A DNA stretch of 43,194 nt from the NCBI GenBank assembly GCA_017469115.1, contig JAFUGY010000070.1, positions 1-43,194 of the forward strand. Reading direction: 5' to 3'. Of this stretch, positions 17,535 to 26,655 are shown piece after piece. Both the position numbers and the translations under genes were made by a program. This DNA is from Oscillospiraceae bacterium. GTDB taxonomy: Bacteria > Bacillota > Clostridia > Oscillospirales > Oscillospiraceae. A model generated the notes under the pieces. It did not search any database. It was not told where the DNA came from and worked only from the letters and a program-made list of their open reading frames with translations. Position 1 is the first letter of the stretch. Every line of letters starts with the position of its first letter.

Positions 17535-19139
17535 TTATCCCCAAAGTGCTGTCAGCATGGGGATGATCTGTTTTTTACGGCTCATAACACCGGGCAGAAA
17601 CATTTCATGGTTTTTGGGAGTAACATTGAAAGCCTGCTGCATGACATCGTCGTTGCCGAGATAGATCAGGTAAGAGCCCTCCAGCAGAACGTCTGTCAGC
17701 ATCAGGATGACAATATCCAGCTCCTGCATGTCACGAAGCTTTTCCATAACGGTCAGGAATTCCTCCTTGCGGGAAAGCAGCGCGGAAGAGTCGGCACAGG
17801 TGATTTGCCCGACGCCGAGGCTCTGCCCCGAGATGTGGAAGAGCTTATAGTCCATCCGCATGAGTTCTTCGGCGGATTTCTCTGCAGTACCGGAACTCGA
17901 GAATAGCTCTTTGCCGAGCTGCTCAATGGAGATGCCGGCAATTTTGGAGAGGCGTTCCGCCATGGCGATGTCTTTTTTCGTGCAGGTGGGAGACTTGAAC
18001 ATGACCGTATCAGAGAGAATGGCGGCTGCCATCAAACCGGCAATCTTGGGAGACGGAATCACACCGTATTCCTGATACATGGAAGTGAGAATGGTGTTGG
18101 TGCTGCCGACCGGCTCATTGCGTACGGAAACAGGCATGGTCGTCTGAATGTCGGCGAGGCGGTGGTGGTCGATGATCTCCATGATCTCAACCTGATCCAG
18201 CCCGACAACAGACTGGGCTGCTTCGTTATGATCCACCAGCACAACTCTCTTGCGGCGCGGGCGAAGCAGATGGAAACGGGAAAGTGTGCCGACAACGTGC
18301 TCGTTTTCATCCAGAACCGGATAAGCGCGGAAGCGGCTCTCGAGAAGCACTTCCCGCACGTCATCCAGATAATCACTGAGATGGAAGCAGACGATGTTTT
18401 CCGTGTGGCAGATTGTTTTGATCGGCTGTGCCTGATAGATGACGCGGGAGACAATCCGGCCGTCAAGCGGTGACGAGATGATGCACGGAGTTTCCAAAGA
18501 TGCCCATTCCGGCTTCACCTCCGCCTGGCAGAGTATGACGCAGCCGGCGCCATGACCGATGGCGCGCTCCACGGCATCGGGCTGATTGCCGCAAATGAGA
18601 ATGCCGTCTTTGCAGCGGCCGCTTTCAAAAGCCGAAGGGAGAGCGACGACCACATTCCCGGAGACGGAATTGACTGTATTGTACAGCTCATTGACAACGC
18701 GCCCTTCGATGACGCTTAACAGGTTAAAAAGCGGAAGCTCATCCACCTGGCTGGAATAGACAGTCTGCATATCGAAGGAGGCAATATCCCCCGCGGAAAT
18801 GACACCGTAAAGAGTGCCGTCATCATTTAAGATGGGGAGAGAGGCTACTTCATTGTTGCGCATGGTATTCCATGCAAGATTGATGGGTACGGAGGCATTC
18901 AGTTCAGGAGGGGTGTCAAAATCAAGATCACTGACCTGTGTGCGCATATCTTTAACAAACGGTGGAGGATCGAGGCCCAGGAGATCGAGAATGTGACGGG
19001 TTTCGTCATTGATGGAACCGATACGGACTGCTTTATATTCCCTGTCGCCTATTGCGTTGCGCAGATTGGCATAAGCAATGGAGGCGGCAATCGAATCGGT
19101 ATCGGGGTTGCGGTGACCGGTGACATATATTTCTCCCAT
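17535..19139 (-). CDS. CBS-domain manganese-dependent inorganic pyrophosphatase
   Basis: A 534-aa family II pyrophosphatase. The N-terminal DHH part has the metal ligands in VTGHRNPDTDSIAASIAY. An insert of about 240 residues carries two CBS domains around a DRTGG-like module (about 70-305), which in characterised enzymes binds adenine nucleotides and Ap4A-type regulators. The DHH core resumes with LVDHNEAAQS and IMEIIDHHRLAD, and ends in a DHHA2 domain. It hydrolyses pyrophosphate to drive biosynthesis under nucleotide control, and heads the DegV-GtrA operon. Confidence 0.92.
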   Translation of the reverse strand: MGEIYVTGHRNPDTDSIAASIAYANLRNAIGDREYKAVRIGSINDETRHILDLLGLDPPPFVKDMRTQVSDLDFDTPPELNASVPINLAWNTMRNNEVASLPILNDDGTLYGVISAGDIASFDMQTVYSSQVDELPLFNLLSVIEGRVVNELYNTVNSVSGNVVVALPSAFESGRCKDGILICGNQPDAVERAIGHGAGCVILCQAEVKPEWASLETPCIISSPLDGRIVSRVIYQAQPIKTICHTENIVCFHLSDYLDDVREVLLESRFRAYPVLDENEHVVGTLSRFHLLRPRRKRVVLVDHNEAAQSVVGLDQVEIMEIIDHHRLADIQTTMPVSVRNEPVGSTNTILTSMYQEYGVIPSPKIAGLMAAAILSDTVMFKSPTCTKKDIAMAERLSKIAGISIEQLGKELFSSSGTAEKSAEELMRMDYKLFHISGQSLGVGQITCADSSALLSRKEEFLTVMEKLRDMQELDIVILMLTDVLLEGSYLIYLGNDDVMQQAFNVTPKNHEMFLPGVMSRKKQIIPMLTALWG

Positions 19140-19180
19140 TTAAAAGCCCTCCTCAAAAGAAAAATCCTGTCAATGACGGT

Positions 19181-19209
19181 ATTATACTATATTCTTCAGA
19201 GAGTTGCAC
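19181..19209 (-). promoter_or_regulatory. Promoter of the pyrophosphatase operon
   Basis: A perfect TATAAT on the minus strand (19181-19186) lies about 42 nt upstream of the start; the -35 region 17 bp further (GTGCAA) matches only in part. Confidence 0.5.
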
Positions 19210-19269
19210 ACATAATTTGAGCTTTTTTGGAAAAATCTTAAAGTTTTTCCGGTTTTCTGCAAGAAAGGT

Positions 19270-19299
19270 TTGAATTAAGGGGTGAAATGAGAGTATAAT
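19270..19299 (+). promoter_or_regulatory. Promoter of miaB-mutS
   Basis: TTGAAT (19270-19275), an 18-bp spacer and TATAAT (19294-19299), 36 nt before the miaB start. Confidence 0.7.
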
Positions 19300-19335
19300 A
19301 AACAACTACGGCAAAAAGGAAGACGGAGGAACAGC

Positions 19336-20745
19336 ATGTATAAACGGCAAACCATCAGCGCGGAGGAAATCGCGCGACAGAGAGCACTCTGTGAAGAAAT
19401 ATTCGAACGCATCAATGCTTCCAGAGCGCATCCGCTCGCTATGGTGGATACCTAGGGCTGTCAGCAGAATGAAGCCGACAGTGAAAAAATCAGAGGGTAT
19501 CTTGCTGAGATGGGATACGGTTTTACCCAGAATGAGTTTGAGGCAGATGTAATCGTGGTGAATACCTGCGCAGTGAGAGAACATGCGGAAATGCGCGTTC
19601 TCGGAAACGTCGGGGCGCTTAACCACACAAAAAAGGCGAAGCCGGAACAGATCATTGCGGTGTGCGGCTGCATGGTGCAGCAGGAGCACATGACCGAAAA
19701 AATTAAAAAATCCTATCCGATTGTAGATCTGGTGTTTGGACCGCACGAACTCTGGCGATTTCCCGAACTGCTGCTGGACGTAATGACCAGGCATAAACGT
19801 GTCTTTGCAACGGCAAGGGACGACGGAGCCGTGACGGAAGGAATTCCCCTGAGAAGAGACGGCAAAGTAAAAGCCTGGCTCTCCATCATGTACGGGTGCA
19901 ACAACTTCTGTACTTACTGCATTGTGCCTTATGTGCGCGGTCGGGAACGCTCCCGTCTGCCGGAGGATATTTTAGCGGAAGCACGCCAGCTGGTAGCAGC
20001 CGGATATAAGGATATTACTTTACTCGGGCAGAATGTTAATTCCTACGGAAAAGATCTGGACAGTGAAACAGATTTTGCAGATCTGATCCGAATGGTGAAT
20101 GACATCCCCGGAGATTTTCTGATCCGGTTTATGACGAGCCACCCGAAGGATGCAACAGAAAAACTCTTCCGCACGATGGCGGAGTGTGAAAAATGTGCTC
20201 ACCAGCTTCACCTTCCGGTTCAAGCCGGAAACGACAGGATCCTGAAGGCGATGAACCGCCACTACGACCGGGAAAAATATCTTACGCAGGTACAACTTGC
20301 CAGACAGTACATGCCGGATCTTGTCCTGACGACGGATATCATTGTCGGATTCCCGGGGGAAACGGAAGAAGAATTCGAGGAGACCATCAGCCTTTGCGAG
20401 GAAGTACGCTTTGATGCCATGTTCACGTTTATTTATTCCAAACGTGTCGGCACACCGGCAGCTTCCATGCCGGATCCCTTTACCCGCGAAGAAAAGCAGA
20501 AGCATTTTGACCGCCTGACCGAGGTGGCCAATCGAATTTCCGGAGAAAAGCACGCCGCCTATATCGGCACACATCAGAGAGTGCTGATTGACGGAGAGAC
20601 GGGCAGGGATGAGTACAATCTGTCCGCCCGCACAAACGGAGGCAGGCTTGTGCATCTGAAAGGGGAGGCAGAGCTGATCGGCCAGTTTCGGAATGTTGTG
20701 ATTACCGGCGGGAATACCTGGGCATTATATGGCGAAGTGGAATAA
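19336..20745 (+). CDS. miaB: tRNA-2-methylthio-N6-dimethylallyladenosine synthase MiaB, interrupted by an in-frame UAG
   Basis: Read from the ATG at 19336 (GACGGAGGA site 7 nt upstream) the frame is open for 470 codons except for TAG at 19453-19455, codon 40. MiaB adds a methylthio group to i6A37 of tRNAs that read UNN codons. All cluster cysteines are intact: N-terminal Cys42 (GCQQNEADSE), Cys78 (NTCAV) and Cys112 (CGCMVQ), then the radical-SAM triad Cys188/192/195 (YGCNNFCTYC), and a C-terminal TRAM region. The TAG falls where relatives have Tyr or Phe in T-(Y/F)-GCQ-N. Re-initiation at ATG 19510 would lose Cys42. Possible explanations: nonsense mutation, sequence error, or read-through. 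Otherwise no decay is seen. Confidence 0.85.
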
Positions 20746-20819
20746 ACAACCGGAATGCCCTTCCTTGGCCTTCAGAGAGAGAAATTTCAGAGGAATGTTT
20801 TGCAGAGAGAGGAAAAAGA

Positions 20820-23420
20820 ATGGCTGAACTGACACCGATGAAAAGGCAATATCTGGAAATAAAGGAGCAATACCAGGATTGTCTTCTGTTTTTCCGGCTG
20901 GGCGATTTCTATGAAATGTTTTATGAAGATGCCTATGTTGCCTCAAAAGATCTGGACATTGCTCTGACCACCAGAGACAGGAATGTGGAAAACCCGGAAG
21001 AACGCACTCCCATGTGCGGCGTGCCGTATCATGCAGCGGAGACGTATATTGCAAAACTGATCGCGAAAGGGCATAAAGTCGCCATTTGTGAGCAGATGGA
21101 AGACCCTGCCCTGGCAAAAGGGCTTGTAAAGCGGGATGTCATCCGGGTGATCACCCCCGGAACCGTGACGGAAAGCTCGATGTTGGAGGAAAATCGCAGC
21201 AATTATATTTGTGCAGTCTCGCTCAACGGGCAAAAAGGGGGTATCGCTTTCTGCGATATCACAACCGGCGAAATGTGCTGCGCTGCGTTTGAGGAAGATG
21301 CCGTCAGCCATATTCTCAATGAGATGGGCAGGTTTTCTCCCCGCGAAGCGCTTCTCTCCCCGGAGGCAGCACAAAACAGGCAGATTACGGCGTTCCTCGC
21401 GGAAAAACTGAATGCGATGCCGGAAACCGGAGAAGAAAAATTCGCATACACCGGTGCCGCAGAGAGAATGTGTACACAGTTTTCCTACCGATCGGCAGAA
21501 GAGGCAGGATTGCAGGATGCCGAAGGTGCAGTGTGTGCAGTGGGAGCCCTTCTGCAATATATCGATGAAACACAGAAGTTTGAACTGAGTCATGTCAGCC
21601 GTCTGGATATCTTCAACGGCGGGAAATACATGGAGATGGACTGGACGACGAGGCGTAATCTGGAGCTGACGGAAGCACTGCGCAGCGGGGAAAAAAGAGG
21701 TTCGCTGCTGTGGGTTCTGGATCGAACCAAAACGCCTATGGGCTCACGTCTGCTGCGGGCATGGGTGGAACGCCCTCTGCTCTCTGCCGTGGCAATCAGG
21801 CGCCGGCTTGCCGCTGTGGGCGAGCTTGTAAACGACAATGTGAACCGTGCGGAACTGCTGCTGAAGCTCAAAGAAATCAGCGATATGCAAAGGCTCGTAG
21901 GCCGGTGTGTATATGGCACGGCAGGCGGCAGAGATTTGCGGACGCTTGCCAATTGCTGCGCAGCACTCCCGGCAATTCGGACGATTCTTGCAGCTTTTCA
22001 CTGCATGGAACTGCGGGAGATCGGGGCTATGGACGTTCTGGAGGACATCCGACAGTGCATTGATGCAGCCATATGCGAAGAGCCGCCGTTTTCTGTGCGG
22101 GAGGGAGGTATCATTCGACCCGGTTATTCGAAGGAGCTGGATGAGCTGCGAAACGTCCGCGATAACGGGGCACAGATGGTGAAAGACCTCGAGGAACGGG
22201 AGCGGGAACGCACGGGGATCAAAAAGCTGAAAGTCGGCTATAACAAGGTGTTCGGCTACTATATCGACATCCCACGTTCTGCCGGTGATGTGGAGATCCC
22301 GGCAGACTATATCCGGAAACAAACGCTGGTTTCAAACGAGCGATATTTCACACAGGAACTCAAGGAACTGGAAAACACGCTCATGACGTCACGGGAACGG
22401 ATCAATGAGCTGGAATACAACTTTTTCGTTGCGATACGGGATCGCGTCGCTGCGGAAGTAAGCAGAATTCAGGCAACATCGGATGCGGTTGCAAGGCTTG
22501 ATACCCTGTGTTCTCTTGCCGAAACAGCCGTAAGAAACCATTACACCATGCCGGAAATTGACACCTCCGGGACGATTTCCATCACGGAAGGCAGACATCC
22601 GGTGGTGGAACAGACGTTGAAAGATGTGCTGTTCGTTCCGAACGATACCTTCCTGAATACGACAAGTGACCGCGTGGCAATCGTCACGGGCCCCAACATG
22701 GCGGGAAAATCGACTTATATGCGGCAAACCGCTCTGATTGTGCTGATGGCGCAGATGGGTTCCTTTGTGCCGGCGAGATCCGCGACCATTGGAATCGTTG
22801 ACCGTGTGTTCACAAGAATCGGCGCTTCCGATGATCTGGCAGCCGGGCACTCTACCTTTATGGTGGAGATGAACGAGATGGCGAATATCCTGCGGTATGC
22901 CACAGGGTCTTCCCTGCTGATTTTAGATGAGATCGGAAGAGGCACATCGACCTTTGACGGGATGGCAATTGCCCGGGCTGTGCTGGAATACTGTGCAGAC
23001 CGGAAAAAGCTCGGAGCGAAAACAATGTTTGCCACGCATTACCATGAACTGTCTGCCCTGGAAGGCGAGATTGACGGCGTGCGAAATTACAATATCTCCG
23101 CCAAGAAGCAGGGAGGTACGCTTGTTTTTCTCAGAAAGATTCTCAGGGGAGCAGCCGATGACAGCTACGGGATTGAAGTGGCAAAACTCGCCGGGCTCCC
23201 GGATGCTGTGGTAAACAAGGCGAAGGGATACCTGAAGGAATTTGAGGCACAGGGCGTCAGCAGTTTGCCGGAGCACAGAGAGGCAAGTGCACAGATCAGC
23301 TTTGTGGACGTCGGTGTGGATGAGGTAAGAAAAATTCTGGATGCAACAGATCTCAACTCCATCACACCGCTTGAAGCCCTGAACCTATTGGGTGAACTGC
23401 AGAAAAAGGCAAGAGCATAA
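20820..23420 (+). CDS. mutS: DNA mismatch repair protein MutS
   Basis: This 866-aa ATPase recognises mismatches and recruits MutL. Mismatch-contacting domain I has the Phe-x-Glu element in FFRLGDFYEMFYEDA near residue 30; the connector, lever and clamp follow. The ATPase carries Walker A GPNMAGKST from residue 624 and LLILDEIGRGTSTFDG for Walker B, with FATHYHEL as the later His motif. Length is normal for bacterial MutS. The start at 20820 has GAGAGAGG upstream. No mutL follows in this window; miaB upstream is a common neighbour. Confidence 0.97.
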   Translation: MAELTPMKRQYLEIKEQYQDCLLFFRLGDFYEMFYEDAYVASKDLDIALTTRDRNVENPEERTPMCGVPYHAAETYIAKLIAKGHKVAICEQMEDPALAKGLVKRDVIRVITPGTVTESSMLEENRSNYICAVSLNGQKGGIAFCDITTGEMCCAAFEEDAVSHILNEMGRFSPREALLSPEAAQNRQITAFLAEKLNAMPETGEEKFAYTGAAERMCTQFSYRSAEEAGLQDAEGAVCAVGALLQYIDETQKFELSHVSRLDIFNGGKYMEMDWTTRRNLELTEALRSGEKRGSLLWVLDRTKTPMGSRLLRAWVERPLLSAVAIRRRLAAVGELVNDNVNRAELLLKLKEISDMQRLVGRCVYGTAGGRDLRTLANCCAALPAIRTILAAFHCMELREIGAMDVLEDIRQCIDAAICEEPPFSVREGGIIRPGYSKELDELRNVRDNGAQMVKDLEERERERTGIKKLKVGYNKVFGYYIDIPRSAGDVEIPADYIRKQTLVSNERYFTQELKELENTLMTSRERINELEYNFFVAIRDRVAAEVSRIQATSDAVARLDTLCSLAETAVRNHYTMPEIDTSGTISITEGRHPVVEQTLKDVLFVPNDTFLNTTSDRVAIVTGPNMAGKSTYMRQTALIVLMAQMGSFVPARSATIGIVDRVFTRIGASDDLAAGHSTFMVEMNEMANILRYATGSSLLILDEIGRGTSTFDGMAIARAVLEYCADRKKLGAKTMFATHYHELSALEGEIDGVRNYNISAKKQGGTLVFLRKILRGAADDSYGIEVAKLAGLPDAVVNKAKGYLKEFEAQGVSSLPEHREASAQISFVDVGVDEVRKILDATDLNSITPLEALNLLGELQKKARA

Positions 23421-24148
23421 TGGTAAAGAAGGAAATCCGGGAATTCACCAGCACCATGACAGCCCGGGAGAGAATTTTTTCATTGATCTGGTTCCCAATG
23501 CACCTCTTCCTGATTCCCAGGCTTGCCATGCGTCTTCTTGACCGGGGGATCCTCAGCGACAGCCAGGCCAATCTGCTGGTCTACGGAATCGGAGCGGTGT
23601 ATATTCTCCTCACCTGTTTTGGCTTTTTACGGAGAGATTTTGATCCGCTGTGTGATGAACCGCTCTACTGCATTGCGCAGATTGCGCTGTGCTACTGTAT
23701 GATGATGGCATTTAACCTGTGCGCATCCGGCATCCTCTCCGGTATTGAAACACTGGTCGGGCACAGCAGAGAGGTTTCCAACCTGAACAATGAGGCTATC
23801 CTCAATTTGGCGAAGACGGATCTGTCGTCGATCACGGCAATGGCCGTGTTTCTTGCACCTTTAACGGAAGAAGTGCTTTTTCGAGGGGCTGTTTTCGGCG
23901 GAATCCGAAAGAAAAACAGAATCGCGGCTTATGCAGTCAGCATGCTGCTTTTTGCTGTTTATCATATCTGGGGCTATGCCATGGAAGATCCGTCGTACTG
24001 GCTTTATATGCTGCAGTATCTGCCGGCAGCTTTTCTGCTCTGTCGCTGCTACGAACGGACAAATTCCATCTGGTGCAGCATATTCTTCCATATGCTGGTC
24101 AACCACATCTCCATGAAAATGCTGATGTTGCTGGAGGAACTGTTATGA
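23420..24148 (+). CDS. CPBP-family intramembrane metalloprotease
   Basis: A 242-aa membrane protein with about six hydrophobic segments. The CPBP motifs are EEVLFRGAVFGGI near residue 153, FAVYHIWGYAM near 177, and HMLVNHISMKM at the end. Its ATG overlaps the mutS stop by one base (TAATG), and the next gene overlaps its own stop in ATGA, so it is translated from the mutS transcript. It is unrelated in detail to the other CPBP gene at 3012, being shorter. Substrate unknown. Confidence 0.8.
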   Translation: MVKKEIREFTSTMTARERIFSLIWFPMHLFLIPRLAMRLLDRGILSDSQANLLVYGIGAVYILLTCFGFLRRDFDPLCDEPLYCIAQIALCYCMMMAFNLCASGILSGIETLVGHSREVSNLNNEAILNLAKTDLSSITAMAVFLAPLTEEVLFRGAVFGGIRKKNRIAAYAVSMLLFAVYHIWGYAMEDPSYWLYMLQYLPAAFLLCRCYERTNSIWCSIFFHMLVNHISMKMLMLLEELL

Positions 24149-24822
24149 CAAATGCGGAACTTCGCCCGATCGCGACGATACAGAGCGACTTCGGCACAAA
24201 ATTCGGAATCCCGCGTCAATCGGGTATCGTGGAAGAATTGAAGGCGAGAATTGTTTTTGAGCCGGAGTATCGACAGAGTGAAACTCTGCGGGGCATAGAG
24301 GAGTTTTCCCATCTGTGGCTGATCTGGCAGTTTTCGGAAAATGTGGGTGCTGAGTGGTCCCCTACCGTGAGGCCGCCGCGGTTCGGCGGAAATATCCGTC
24401 AGGGGGTTTTTGCCACGCGATCTCCTTTTCGACCAAATTTTCTGGGGCTTTCCTGCGTGAAATTGGAGGCGGTAGAGGAAGTAAAGGGCTGTGGGTTGAC
24501 GCTGCTTGTTTCCGGGGCCGACCTGATGAACGGAACTCCGATTTTTGACATCAAACCGTACCTGCCTTATTCCGATTGTATCCCGGATGCAAAGGATGGG
24601 TTTGCGCCGAGGCCGGATTTCACGCTGCAGGTGGAATTCTCGGAAGGGACGCTGGAACAGATCCCGGAGGAAAAACGGGAGGCGCTGAGAAAAGTTCTGA
24701 TGTGCGATCCGCGCCCGCGATACCATGATGATGAGACGCGGGTGTATGGCATGGAATTTGCGGGAAGGGACGTCCGTTTTCAAGTGAAGGACAGCCTTCT
24801 GACCGTGATTGAAGTATGCTGA
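24145..24822 (+). CDS. trmO: tRNA (t6A37) N6-methyltransferase TrmO
   Basis: A 225-aa member of the TsaA/TrmO family, which uses SAM to methylate the threonylcarbamoyl adenosine at position 37 of some threonine tRNAs. Family features are the N-terminal LRPIATIQSDFGTKFGIPRQSG, RGIEEFSHLWLIWQF, a TVRPPRFGG segment, RSPFRPNFLGLSCVKLE near residue 93, and DIKPYLPYSD. The ATG at 24145 overlaps the previous stop; a longer frame extends upstream inside that gene but lacks family resemblance. Confidence 0.9.
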   Translation: MTNAELRPIATIQSDFGTKFGIPRQSGIVEELKARIVFEPEYRQSETLRGIEEFSHLWLIWQFSENVGAEWSPTVRPPRFGGNIRQGVFATRSPFRPNFLGLSCVKLEAVEEVKGCGLTLLVSGADLMNGTPIFDIKPYLPYSDCIPDAKDGFAPRPDFTLQVEFSEGTLEQIPEEKREALRKVLMCDPRPRYHDDETRVYGMEFAGRDVRFQVKDSLLTVIEVC

Positions 24823-24846
24823 TTGCTTTTTCATAGAAGATGCGGA

Positions 24847-24892
24847 ATCCCGCCCGGGAGGAGAGAAATCCTTCCGAGGCGGGATCCTTTGT
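24847..24892. terminator. Bidirectional terminator after trmO and the anti-sigma-like gene
   Basis: A long hairpin: 24847-24854 pairs with 24878-24885 and 24855-24862 with 24869-24876, with one bulged A and a 6-nt loop, then a short T-rich tail. Confidence 0.75.
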
Positions 24893-24893
24893 A

Positions 24894-25961
24894 TTATTCC
24901 GTTTTTTCCCAGAGAACGAGATCGCCGAGAACAATTTGCTGAACCTCATCAATATTGATGGCACTTCCCCATCCGCAGTGGAGATGGACGGCACCGTCCT
25001 CATACGGGCATGTCAGAGCCCCGCCGGTAGAAAAGGATGTTCCGTTTGAAAAGAGAATCTGCGACTGGACACAGACTTCATCTTCTAAAAATGCATAGTC
25101 CCGGTAGGCGTCCCAATCCGCTTCCGGAGTGTGAAATACGGCAGCTTCGGGGTAGGTTACTTTCCACACGGCGGTGAAAGGGGTGAGCTCCAGACCGAGG
25201 ATCTCGATTTCTTTTCCAAGCTCAGGATCAACATAGCGGGCATGATTAAAATCGAACGAGCGGAGCTGCTTTTCGGTGGGGGAGAACGGAATAGTACCGA
25301 AGCAGCGAGGTTCTTCCTCTCCTTTCGCCACAAAAATGCTCAGAGGGACGGATTCCGTGCCGAGTTCTTCCACTGCTTTCTCCAGCATATCCGTCATGAG
25401 ATAACACTGCAGGGTCAATGTGCTGCTGTCACGATCGTAGGCATATTCCAGCACTGCGGTGTGGATGCCGACTTCTCCTGCAAGAGACAGATCTGCCGGC
25501 AGAGCCGGAGCAGCAAACCCACCGTATTCGGTGCCGTCTATGGTGCAGAAGAAGTGCAGAAGCCCCGGAAAGCCTGCCAGTTCCTCTTCCGAAACAGGAG
25601 AGACGTTGACGTAGATCCGCTCTTCCTCTCCGTCATTCACGGCAGAGAGAAGGACGACACCTTCGGATGCCGTGTCCGGCACCTGGTATTCCACATAACT
25701 TTCGGCGTTGTTCTCGTCAATTTTCAAATCACTGCGCAGCTCCTGCTGCCGGGCAGTATGGATACTCCAGACAGCGTAGGCTGCAATGCCGAGAGAGAGA
25801 ATCACCGCAGCTGCCAGAGCAAGGGTAAAAAGACGTTTTGGTTTCATTTGCACAATCCTTTCCGGGGAGCGGGATGCATCCTCGGGTACGGGGCGGTAAG
25901 CTTCGGCGATAAAGCGATCATCGATATTTCCAACGGCTTTTGAGATCAGTTCCCGATTCAT
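24894..25961 (-). CDS. Membrane-anchored anti-sigma-like protein with large extracellular domain
   Basis: The 355-aa protein has a cytosolic N-terminus of about 42 residues, one hydrophobic segment about 43-66 (LFTLALAAAVILSLGIAAYAV) and an extracellular remainder with two Cys and many acidic residues. It overlaps the stop of the ECF sigma gene by 4 bp. This arrangement is typical of a single-pass anti-sigma or sensor that holds the sigma factor and is released by an envelope signal. I see no zinc-binding HxxxCxxC motif, so it is not a ZAS-type anti-sigma. The external domain matches nothing I can name. Confidence 0.7.
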   Translation of the reverse strand: MNRELISKAVGNIDDRFIAEAYRPVPEDASRSPERIVQMKPKRLFTLALAAAVILSLGIAAYAVWSIHTARQQELRSDLKIDENNAESYVEYQVPDTASEGVVLLSAVNDGEEERIYVNVSPVSEEELAGFPGLLHFFCTIDGTEYGGFAAPALPADLSLAGEVGIHTAVLEYAYDRDSSTLTLQCYLMTDMLEKAVEELGTESVPLSIFVAKGEEEPRCFGTIPFSPTEKQLRSFDFNHARYVDPELGKEIEILGLELTPFTAVWKVTYPEAAVFHTPEADWDAYRDYAFLEDEVCVQSQILFSNGTSFSTGGALTCPYEDGAVHLHCGWGSAINIDEVQQIVLGDLVLWEKTE

Positions 25962-26524
25962 ACAAGCAGGCCCTCCTTTTTCAAAGTATTCCGTAGTTTT
26001 TCCCGAAGGCGGAAAAGACGGACGGAAACACGGTTTGCGCTGCTGCCTGTCATGGCAGAGAGGTCCGATACGGAATCCGCATACCAGTAGCGGCGGACGA
26101 AGAGAAAGCGGTCTTCCTTTTCAAGCGTGGCGAGAAAGCGGTTGATTGCTTCCGTCAGTTCTTTTGCTTCCAGCTCGGATTCCAGATCAAAGCCGGAAGG
26201 AATACATTCTTCCAGTTCGTCCAGCACAAGGTCATAATTGCTGTTGCGCTTTTCCGCATGGTTGGCGTGGTAGCGGTTTATGGCGATATTGCGGGCAATT
26301 TTGCAGACATAACTGACCAGAGGGTTCGGATTCTGAGGCGGTATGGTATTCCAGACCCCGAGGTAAGTGTCGTTTGCACATTCTTCCGCATCCAGCCTGT
26401 TTTTCAAGATGTTTGCCGCTGTTCTTTTCACAGCTGCACCGTATTTCTGATTCAGCTCCACGATTGCCTGTTCCGAGCGCTCATAGAACAGAGAAATAAT
26501 TTTGCTGTCTTCCAAATGCGTCAC
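25958..26524 (-). CDS. ECF-type RNA polymerase sigma factor
   Basis: A 188-aa sigma-70 family protein with regions 2 and 4 only. Region 2 spans about 20-95 (CANDTYLGVWNTIP and a region-2.4-like VCKIARNIAINRYH), and region 4 spans about 130-180 with a helix-turn-helix ending SSANRVSVRLFRLREKLRN. A GTG at 26524 is taken as start; a TTG at 26515 with AAGGAA upstream is also possible. It is first of a two-gene unit with its membrane partner. Confidence 0.85.
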   Translation of the reverse strand: MTHLEDSKIISLFYERSEQAIVELNQKYGAAVKRTAANILKNRLDAEECANDTYLGVWNTIPPQNPNPLVSYVCKIARNIAINRYHANHAEKRNSNYDLVLDELEECIPSGFDLESELEAKELTEAINRFLATLEKEDRFLFVRRYWYADSVSDLSAMTGSSANRVSVRLFRLREKLRNTLKKEGLLV

Positions 26525-26593
26525 TTCCTTTCCGCCTCACCCTATCTCTCAGGATTCAGGAGTGGATCTTACAGGTTTTTTGAAAATATCCGA

Positions 26594-26630
26594 AAAAACA
26601 AAAACAGCAGAACCGCGGCTGTTCTGCTGT
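26594..26630 (-). terminator. Terminator of the thyA-folA-LysM operon
   Basis: Ten bp (26604-26613 with 26621-26630) with a 7-nt loop; on the minus strand the stem is followed by a T-rich tract (26594-26604). Confidence 0.8.
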
Positions 26631-26655
26631 CTTCCTGAAAAAACAAGAGAAAAAT

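Noticed and set aside
19453-19455. Genome-wide UAG reassignment (for example pyrrolysine)
   Set aside because: Several intact genes in the window end with UAG, and the position is normally Tyr or Phe in MiaB, so reassignment is not needed to explain it.
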